In this document: piece after piece, positions 17,092 through 22,736 of the stretch
Layout of the letters: the number at the start of each line of letters is the position of its first letter
Position numbering within the stretch: the stretch's first letter is position 1
Assembly (NCBI GenBank): GCA_046546235.1
Contig: JBKGYG010000027.1
Location: forward strand, 1-22,736
Origin: JBKGYG01 sp046546235
GTDB lineage: Bacteria; Bacillota; Clostridia; Lachnospirales; DSM-24629
DNA length: 22,736 nt
Direction: 5' to 3'
Position numbers and translations under genes: made by a program
The notes under the pieces: model-generated
Databases searched by the model: none
Told to the model about the DNA's origin: nothing
Seen by the model: the letters and a program-made list of their open reading frames with translations, nothing else

Positions 17092-18852
17092 CTAACCATC
17101 ATAAAGAGAAATATGCAGTTTTTGAAGTTGACTTTGTTCTACTATAATCCTTTGAAGCTCTTCAACATCTTTTGCATTTCTGCTTGCATAATCTAAACTA
17201 AATCGTTTCATTTTATTAACTAGTTCATTTATTAACTTTTCAGTCTCGTATATGTTCTCATGACTTATACTCATATTAAAAATATAAGATGCTTGTTTTT
17301 GTTCTTCAATAGTCGCAAATTGATTAATAATTCTAGCAGGTTTAATGTCTTGATTGTTTTCATAATCATTATATATTAAGTTAGCAAGTTTATTATAAAC
17401 TGGTTCTTTAAAATCATTAGGCTTAATATAATCTTTTACCTTTTTATAAATATTAGGTTTATTAACCAAATAACAAAGCATAATTTTTTGAACCTGATCA
17501 ATACCATCTTCTTTTTTTTCATACTTTATTATTTTTCTAGTATTACTTTCTTCTATCAAACCAACTCTTGAACCTAAATGATTTACTAAATTAATAAGGT
17601 GTTCCTTATTTATCTCATACTGCTTTGAAACAGCTTCGATATAATTATCTCTTTCAATTTCACTTTTAAATTCTAATATTTTTTCTGCTATTTTATCGAT
17701 GAATTTGGTCTTTTCGTCAGGATCAGTTAAATTATACCCTTTTTCTATAATTTCTAACTCAAAAAAGAAACTATTTTGAGCTGATTGTATGCGTTTTTCA
17801 AATTCATCTGCCCCCATATTTTTAATAAATTCATCTGGATCTTTATAAGGTATAACTTTAACAATTTTTACTGAAAGTCCAACTTTTTTTAATATAGGAA
17901 TAGCTCTTTGTGCTGCTTTTAATCCTGCATCATCACTATCATAAGATATTAACACTTCATCAGTATACCTTTTTAACAATCTAGCTTGACCATTAGTTAA
18001 TGCGGTGCCAAGAGAAGCAACTGCTTCAGTAAATCCTGCTTGATGCAAAGAAATCACATCCATGTACCCTTCTACCATAAGGATATAGCCTTTTCTAGCA
18101 GTTCTAGCAATATTTAATCCATATAAATTCTTGCTTTTATCAAATAATTTTGTTTCTGGTGAGTTTAAATATTTAGGCATTCCCTCACCTAATACTCGTC
18201 CTCCGAAACCTATAACTCTATTATGCACATCAAAGATAGGAAACATTAATCTGTTCCAAAAACGATCGTAATAACCTTCTTTTTTATCCTTCAATATTAC
18301 ACCTGCTTCTAAAAGAAGTTCTTCTTTAAATCCTTTTTGGATAAGGTATCTATACAAGTCATCCCTATAGTAATTAGAATAGCCTAAACCAAATTTTATG
18401 ATCGTCTTTTGATTAATATCACGTTTATTTAAATACTCTAATGCTTTCTTACCCTTTACTGATTTAAGTTGAAAATAAAAATATCTAGCGGTTTCTCTAT
18501 TTATATCCCTTAGTTGTTGTTGTTCATTTAATTGTCTCTTTGTCTCTTCTGTAACTTCTGGTGAAGGCAATGTTATATTTACTCTTTCGGCAAGAAATTT
18601 TATTGCTTCAACAAAATTATAATTTTCATACTCCATAACGAAAGTATATACATTCCCCCCAGCCCCACATCCAAAGCAATAATACATCTGCTTATCTGGG
18701 CTTACAGCAAATGAAGGTGTTTTCTCATTATGAAAAGGACATAAGCCAAAATAAGAATTTCCCTTTTTCTTAAGAGTTACATAATCAGAAACAATATCTA
18801 CAATATCATTATGTATACGTACTTCTTCAACCAAATCTTCTGAGTAATACAT
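17092..18852 (-). CDS. dnaG: DNA primase
   Basis: RNA-primer synthase of the replication fork, 586 residues, normal length. The N-terminal zinc-binding domain has C38, H41, C59 and C62 (CPFH...CFGC), followed by the primase core. The TOPRIM catalytic site has E261 in VEGYMD and the acidic cluster DSDD at 305-308. The C-terminal part (about 430-586) is less conserved and should bind the DnaB-type helicase. AGAAGGAGT precedes the ATG. It lies 114 nt after the dgt-like gene without a terminator in between, and immediately before rpoD, the common macromolecular synthesis order. A TATAAT box in the gap has no good -35, so a separate promoter is possible but unproven. Confidence 0.97.
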   Translation of the reverse strand: MYYSEDLVEEVRIHNDIVDIVSDYVTLKKKGNSYFGLCPFHNEKTPSFAVSPDKQMYYCFGCGAGGNVYTFVMEYENYNFVEAIKFLAERVNITLPSPEVTEETKRQLNEQQQLRDINRETARYFYFQLKSVKGKKALEYLNKRDINQKTIIKFGLGYSNYYRDDLYRYLIQKGFKEELLLEAGVILKDKKEGYYDRFWNRLMFPIFDVHNRVIGFGGRVLGEGMPKYLNSPETKLFDKSKNLYGLNIARTARKGYILMVEGYMDVISLHQAGFTEAVASLGTALTNGQARLLKRYTDEVLISYDSDDAGLKAAQRAIPILKKVGLSVKIVKVIPYKDPDEFIKNMGADEFEKRIQSAQNSFFFELEIIEKGYNLTDPDEKTKFIDKIAEKILEFKSEIERDNYIEAVSKQYEINKEHLINLVNHLGSRVGLIEESNTRKIIKYEKKEDGIDQVQKIMLCYLVNKPNIYKKVKDYIKPNDFKEPVYNKLANLIYNDYENNQDIKPARIINQFATIEEQKQASYIFNMSISHENIYETEKLINELVNKMKRFSLDYASRNAKDVEELQRIIVEQSQLQKLHISLYDG

Positions 18853-18966
18853 ATTAGACTCCTTCTAAAGAATTCCCTTTTATTATTTCGACATTATTGT
18901 TTAATTTCCTTTATTATAAATTAAATTTGTTATGTATCGATTAAAATCCTCTCATTAAAAGGTTGA

Positions 18967-19977
18967 TTAATAAATATCCCAAGATGATGGAATAAATATT
19001 TCTGCAAATTTTTTAATCGCATACCTATCCGTCATACCAGCAATATAATCACATACTACCCTTTCAAGAGACTCAATATTATTCTCTATTTTAACTTGAA
19101 ATTCTTTTGGTAAATCCTTATAATATTTAATAAAATATGCATATAATTCTTTTATCATATTTTTTGCTTTTTTTTCGTGAGTCTTAGCTCTTGAACCAAT
19201 GTAAACATTTTCAAACATATACTTTCTAAGCCCTTTCATAGCTTGTTCATAATCTGAACTCATAACAATATCTTTTTCCTCTAGGCTATTTTGAACAATA
19301 TTATGAATTATATTATCTATCCGTTCCCTTGATGTTTGACCCAGAATATTTGTGAATACCTTCGGCAGTTCTTCATTATTTAATATCTTTCCTCTTATAG
19401 CGTCATCAATATCATGGTTTATATATGCTATCTTATCAGATAAACGCACTACTTTACCTTCTAACGTACTTGGCATGCCAGCAGTTGGATGGTTTAATAC
19501 TCCATCTCTAACTTCCCAAGTCAAATTTAGACCTCTTCCCTTATTCTCTAATTTTTCTATCACTCTTATACTTTGTTCATAATGTTTAAATCCTAAAGAA
19601 CATATTTCATCTAATGCTTGCTCTCCAGCGTGTCCAAAAGGGGTATGCCCTAAATCATGAGCCAAAGCAATAGCTTCCGTTAAATCTTCATTAAGCCTTA
19701 AAGCTCTTGCTATCGTTCTGGCTATTTGAGCAACTTCTAAAGTATGAGTAAGCCTCGTTCTATAATGATCACCTTCAGGTGATATAAAGACTTGAGTTTT
19801 ATGCTTTAATCTTCTAAATGATTTTGAATGAATTATACGATCTCTATCTCTTTGAAAACTAGTTCGTATATCACAATTCATTTCATTTTCAATTCTTCCC
19901 TTTGAATCTTTACTTAATGTTGCATATGAACTTAGTATATCTTTTTCTAACTTTTCCCTTTGTTCTCTAAGAATCAT
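18967..19977 (-). CDS. dgt: dGTP triphosphohydrolase-like HD protein
   Basis: HD-superfamily hydrolase of 336 residues that should split deoxynucleoside triphosphates, classically dGTP, to nucleoside and tripolyphosphate. Metal ligands are visible: H78 (RLTHTLEV), H107-D108 (AHDLGHTPFGHAGE) and D181 (LSDKIAYINHD). The early motif FQRDRDRIIHSKSFRRLKHKTQVF is typical of the dgt-like family; the length is that of the short Gram-positive form. An AGGGGG site six nt before the ATG fixes the start. Genes of this family often stand before dnaG and rpoD in Clostridia, suggesting a link of dNTP pools to replication. Strict dGTP specificity cannot be read from sequence. Confidence 0.93.
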   Translation of the reverse strand: MILREQREKLEKDILSSYATLSKDSKGRIENEMNCDIRTSFQRDRDRIIHSKSFRRLKHKTQVFISPEGDHYRTRLTHTLEVAQIARTIARALRLNEDLTEAIALAHDLGHTPFGHAGEQALDEICSLGFKHYEQSIRVIEKLENKGRGLNLTWEVRDGVLNHPTAGMPSTLEGKVVRLSDKIAYINHDIDDAIRGKILNNEELPKVFTNILGQTSRERIDNIIHNIVQNSLEEKDIVMSSDYEQAMKGLRKYMFENVYIGSRAKTHEKKAKNMIKELYAYFIKYYKDLPKEFQVKIENNIESLERVVCDYIAGMTDRYAIKKFAEIFIPSSWDIY

Positions 19978-20082
19978 ATTATTCCCCCTAAGATTATAAT
20001 TTACCCCTAATAATTATATACGACATTAAATTATAAATTCCTCTTTTTTAATAATTATTCAGTTTTATTTCATATACTATGC

Positions 20083-20108
20083 AAGGTGAAGCAATTAAGC
20101 TTCACCTT
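20083..20108. repeat. Hairpin at the end of the feo locus
   Basis: A perfect 10-bp inverted repeat (AAGGTGAAGC at 20083-20092, GCTTCACCTT at 20099-20108) has an AATTAA loop. On the minus strand its 5' arm overlaps the stop codon of the Cys-rich reading frame, but no U-tract follows. On the plus strand TTTTCTTT follows, although no plus-strand gene precedes it. It probably marks the 3' end of the feo transcript. The remaining 19978-20082 stretch is AT-rich, with TATAAT-like boxes but no convincing promoter for the dgt-like gene. Confidence 0.55.
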
Positions 20109-20258
20109 TTCTTTGATGCATCTGCACATTTTTTATTCAAAGGACATTCACTACAAGAACTACAATAATTCCCTTCCTTAGTCTTTTTTATCTGCAATCT
20201 TATAAATAAAATATACTACAATAACTGTAATAATAACACTTTTTACTATATAAGTCAT
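20102..20258 (-). pseudogene. FeoB-associated Cys-rich membrane protein, frame split
   Basis: Behind feoB, the ATG at 20258 (AAAGG nine nt upstream) opens a 26-residue frame that is a single membrane segment (about residues 8-19) followed by KIADKKD and a stop at 20178-20180. The +1 frame then continues across the same spot and encodes NYCSSCSECPLNKKC plus a basic tail, ending at 20102. Removing one base, for example one A of the six-A run complementary to 20184-20189, would fuse both into a 51-residue protein with cysteines at 32, 35, 38 and 44. That is the layout of the small Cys-rich membrane proteins encoded next to feoB in many Clostridia. So the gene is frameshifted, or the assembly has one extra base, or the frame is changed during expression. 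The natural role of these proteins, presumably in iron handling at FeoB, is not established. Confidence 0.7.
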
Positions 20259-20318
20259 ATTACCATACCTTTCAATTAAAAAGGAATATTAATACAAAAT
20301 ATTTATAACTAATACTTA

Positions 20319-22313
20319 CTATATAAATAAACTACCTATTTGATAAACAATTACTGAAACTAACCATGCTATTAAACATTGATAAATAACAGAAAAAATT
20401 GTCCATTTCCATGAATTCGTTTCTTTCTTAAAAGTCCCAATAGTTGCTACACAGGGTGTATATAATAATGAAAAAACCATAAAGCTATAGGCACTTAATG
20501 CTGTAAAGCCTGATTTTTTTAATATAGTTGCAAAATTATTTAAATCACTTTCACCTAACGCCTCTCCTAATCCATAAATAACAGCCATACTACTCACAAC
20601 AATTTCTTTGCCTGCAATGCCTGCTATTAATGATAATGAAGCTTGCCATTCACCAAAACCTGCAAGGGAAAAGAATGGCGAAATAAATTGACCAATACTA
20701 GCTCCAAAACTTTCTGTCATCTCTACTCTACCATCAAAACCAAAATTTAAAATAAACCAAATAATAATTGATGCCATAAAGATAATAGTACCTGCCCTTA
20801 CTATATATCCTTTTATTTTTTCAATAACATAAAACCCTGTTGTCTTTAATTCTGGCATCTTATATGAAGGTAGTTCTAGTATTAAAGGTGTAATTTCGTT
20901 CTTCTTTAAAGTTTTTCTAAAAAACATCGCAACTAAAATAGCAACAATTATACCTAGAATATATAATGAATACGTTATAATCATTTCATTGCCCGGGAAA
21001 AATATCTTAGAAAACAAAACATATATAGGTAACCTTGCCGCACAAGACATAAAAGGTGCAATAAGCATAGTAACTAATCGGTCTTTTTCATCTTCTAAAG
21101 TTCTTGCAGACATAATCGCAGGAACACTACATCCAAAACCAATTATCATTGGAATAAAAGCTTTTCCACTCAACCCAATCTTTTTCATTAATCTATCCAT
21201 TAAATAAGCAACTCTTGACATATATCCACTATCTTCTAATAAAGCCATAGCCAGAAATAAAAACGCAATATTGGGTAAAAATACTAATATTCCACCGACT
21301 CCACCTATTATTCCATCTACAATCAATGATATCAACCATTCAGATACCTTTAAACCAACTAAGACTTCATAAGTCCATTCAGATATAAAACTCATAGCAA
21401 CTTCAAAATATTCAACTAAAATATTACCTACATTAAATGTTAGAAAAAACACAAAACCCATTATAAATAAAAAAATTGGAATCCCGAAATATTTATGAGT
21501 TAATATATTATCAACTTTATCAGTAATAGTAAATTGATCTTTTTTTGTCTCTAAAGCTCTATCTAATAGTTCTTTTATAAATCTATATTTCTGTTGAATT
21601 ATATCTTCTTCGTAACTTTTCTTTGGTTCAACAGATAAGGATAAAGGGAATTTCTCTAATATCTCTTTATCCTTTTCTAACCTTTTTATTGCAATCCATC
21701 TTGAATCTAATTCATTACTATAATTTTTAATATACAAGTCTTTTATCACACTAACATTCTCTTCTATTTCTGAACTATATGGGATTTTTATTGGCTTATA
21801 TTTTTTTATTTCATTATATACTTCTAAACTTTTATTCAAAACTTGTTTAAGTCCTACTTTTTTAGTAGCAATAACTGGTAGAATTGGAATACCTAACGTT
21901 TTCTCTAAAACTTCAACATTTATTTTGATATTATTTTTTTCTACTACATCCATCATATTCATAATAAGTACAACAGGCTTTCCTGTCTCTATTAACTGTA
22001 ACGTCAAAAAAAGTTGACGTTCTAAATTGGAAGCATCAACTATATTATAAATCATATCAACCTCTTCATTTAGAATATAGTTTCTTGACAATTTTTCTTC
22101 TAATGAATATGGTGTTAAACTATAAATACCTGGCAAATCAACAAGTTTATATGTATTATCGTCATAATTAACTATTCCTTCTTTTTTCTCAACAGTTACA
22201 CCTGGCCAGTTGCCGACTTTATGTTTTGCACCAGTATATGCATTAAATAATGTAGTCTTACCACAATTAGGATTGCCTACAAATGCAACATGTATTGGTT
22301 TTGATTTATTCAT
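20319..22313 (-). CDS. feoB: Ferrous iron transporter FeoB
   Basis: Inner-membrane Fe(II) importer of 664 residues. The N-terminal G domain has G1 GNPNCGKT (13-20), G2 T40, G3 DLPG (59-62) and G4 NMMD (119-122). A helical linker runs to about 265, followed by the polytopic membrane domain with two gate motifs containing cysteine (GFGCSVPAI at 392-400 and TPCVATIG at 619-626). The length is typical of clostridial FeoB without extra domains. The start codon overlaps the feoA stop (ATGA), and its ribosome binding site AGGAGG lies inside the end of feoA, so translation is coupled. Expression should be iron-repressed through the Fur-like sites before feoA. Confidence 0.97.
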   Translation of the reverse strand: MNKSKPIHVAFVGNPNCGKTTLFNAYTGAKHKVGNWPGVTVEKKEGIVNYDDNTYKLVDLPGIYSLTPYSLEEKLSRNYILNEEVDMIYNIVDASNLERQLFLTLQLIETGKPVVLIMNMMDVVEKNNIKINVEVLEKTLGIPILPVIATKKVGLKQVLNKSLEVYNEIKKYKPIKIPYSSEIEENVSVIKDLYIKNYSNELDSRWIAIKRLEKDKEILEKFPLSLSVEPKKSYEEDIIQQKYRFIKELLDRALETKKDQFTITDKVDNILTHKYFGIPIFLFIMGFVFFLTFNVGNILVEYFEVAMSFISEWTYEVLVGLKVSEWLISLIVDGIIGGVGGILVFLPNIAFLFLAMALLEDSGYMSRVAYLMDRLMKKIGLSGKAFIPMIIGFGCSVPAIMSARTLEDEKDRLVTMLIAPFMSCAARLPIYVLFSKIFFPGNEMIITYSLYILGIIVAILVAMFFRKTLKKNEITPLILELPSYKMPELKTTGFYVIEKIKGYIVRAGTIIFMASIIIWFILNFGFDGRVEMTESFGASIGQFISPFFSLAGFGEWQASLSLIAGIAGKEIVVSSMAVIYGLGEALGESDLNNFATILKKSGFTALSAYSFMVFSLLYTPCVATIGTFKKETNSWKWTIFSVIYQCLIAWLVSVIVYQIGSLFI

Positions 22314-22579
22314 GCTATTTCCTCCTGGACTGATGTCTTATCTTCTGTAAAATTCAAGCCTAGCTTTTTTACTTTTATCTTATTAGTAATCTCATTATCT
22401 AATGCAAATCTTGATCCTCTAACTTGTATAACCATTGAACCTTTTAATTTATTTGAAATAATTTTTACTTTTGTATTTTTAACTAAACCTAATGATTGTA
22501 ATCGATTTTTTATAGCAGAAGATAGATTTATTCCAGAGATCATATACTCCTTATTCAATATTCCATCCTTTAATGTCAA
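22310..22579 (-). CDS. feoA: Ferrous iron transport protein FeoA
   Basis: Small cytoplasmic SH3-like protein (89 residues) that assists FeoB. The pattern LKDG...YMISGINLSSAIKNRLQSLGLVKNTKVKIISNKLKGSMVIQVRGSRFALDNEI is typical, including the G-S-R-x-A-L-D-x-E motif near the end. I start at TTG 22579, seven nt after AAAGGAGG; an alternative TTG 12 codons upstream would put that ribosome binding site inside the gene. The last codons contain the feoB ribosome binding site. The gene heads the feo operon behind a consensus promoter. Confidence 0.93.
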   Translation of the reverse strand: MTLKDGILNKEYMISGINLSSAIKNRLQSLGLVKNTKVKIISNKLKGSMVIQVRGSRFALDNEITNKIKVKKLGLNFTEDKTSVQEEIA

Positions 22580-22609
22580 AATAATTCCTCCTTTATAATT
22601 GTATGGATT

Positions 22610-22624
22610 TGACAATCATTCTCA
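22610..22624. promoter_or_regulatory. Fur-box-like site downstream of the feoA promoter
   Basis: TGACAATCATTCTCA (minus strand TGAGAATGATTGTCA) matches the 7-1-7 Fur consensus TGATAAT-N-ATTATCA at 6 of 7 positions in each arm. It lies 12-26 nt past the -10 of the feoA promoter, where bound repressor would block initiation or elongation. Confidence 0.75.
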
Positions 22625-22635
22625 TTTATAGTTAT

Positions 22636-22664
22636 ATTATACCTTTATTGATAATGAATGTCAA
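22636..22664 (-). promoter_or_regulatory. feoAB promoter, full consensus
   Basis: The minus strand shows TTGACA (22664-22659), a 17-nt spacer and TATAAT (22641-22636), a perfect match to the primary sigma factor consensus. Such a strong promoter for iron uptake implies tight repression when iron is available. Confidence 0.88.
22649..22663. promoter_or_regulatory. Fur-box-like site over the feoA -35 and spacer
   Basis: TGATAATGAATGTCA (minus strand TGACATTCATTATCA) matches the Fur 7-1-7 consensus with one perfect arm and one 5-of-7 arm. It covers most of the -35 and half of the spacer. A 13-nt perfect palindrome TGTCAA-C-TTGACA (22659-22671) overlaps it on the upstream side. The regulator could also be a different metalloregulator, but the form is that of Fur. 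Confidence 0.75.
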
Positions 22665-22736
22665 CTTGACAATATCTTTTTTGTTATTAACTTGTGATAA
22701 TGTCACCTTAAGATTAATTTTAGAAAATGTCACTTT

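Noticed and set aside
20178..20258. Classic -1 programmed frameshifting at T-AAA-AAA-G
   Set aside because: The -1 frame after the A run does not lead into the cysteine cluster; the required change is +1 or loss of one base. No strong downstream stimulatory structure was evident next to the run.
1..22736. CRISPR arrays, tRNA genes, insertion sequences, attachment sites or defence genes
   Set aside because: No regularly spaced repeats, cloverleaf-type sequences, transposase or integrase motifs were seen by eye on either strand.

Overview
The window is AT-rich chromosomal DNA from an anaerobic, fermentative Bacillota, most likely a member of the Clostridia. The evidence is the low-GC codon use, the strong AGGAGG-type ribosome binding sites, the dgt-dnaG-rpoD-trmK-nif3 block, the class A RNase P RNA, and a cellobiose phosphorylase that closely resembles the clostridial enzyme. 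Vallitalea or a relative would fit, but that genus guess is only an inference. Every gene I accept lies on the minus strand, so the text below follows transcription from high to low coordinates.

Iron block (about 22736 to 20083): a perfect-consensus promoter overlapped by Fur-box-like palindromes drives feoA and feoB, which overlap by ATGA. Behind them is a very short gene for a FeoB-associated Cys-rich membrane protein. As written, its membrane half and its cysteine half are in different frames.

Housekeeping block (19977 to 11890): dgt-like HD hydrolase, dnaG and rpoD (the macromolecular synthesis cluster, closed by an intrinsic terminator); then trmK, a nif3-family gene that starts at TTG inside trmK, and a TGS-domain nucleoside (uridine) kinase; then rnpB with its own promoter and terminator.

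Sugar block (11812 to 117): a LacI-family regulator, a CUT1-type ABC importer (lipoprotein binding protein and two permeases, no ATPase gene), two GH94 phosphorylases and a methyl-accepting chemotaxis receptor. The second GH94 gene in the operon is a convincing cellobiose phosphorylase. The first is a divergent paralogue that keeps the catalytic machinery but lacks a key acceptor-site Glu. The logic is import of a beta-linked disaccharide or oligosaccharide followed by intracellular phosphorolysis, which saves ATP. The receptor may add chemotaxis towards the same or related nutrients. A 13-bp hairpin between the binding-protein gene and the permease genes probably sets their unequal expression.

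No mobile element, CRISPR array, tRNA or defence locus is visible. The most notable items are the split Cys-rich gene behind feoB, the divergent GH94 paralogue, a candidate operator pair for the LacI regulator, and several long hairpins without U-tracts. Nothing here looks like a wholly new system.
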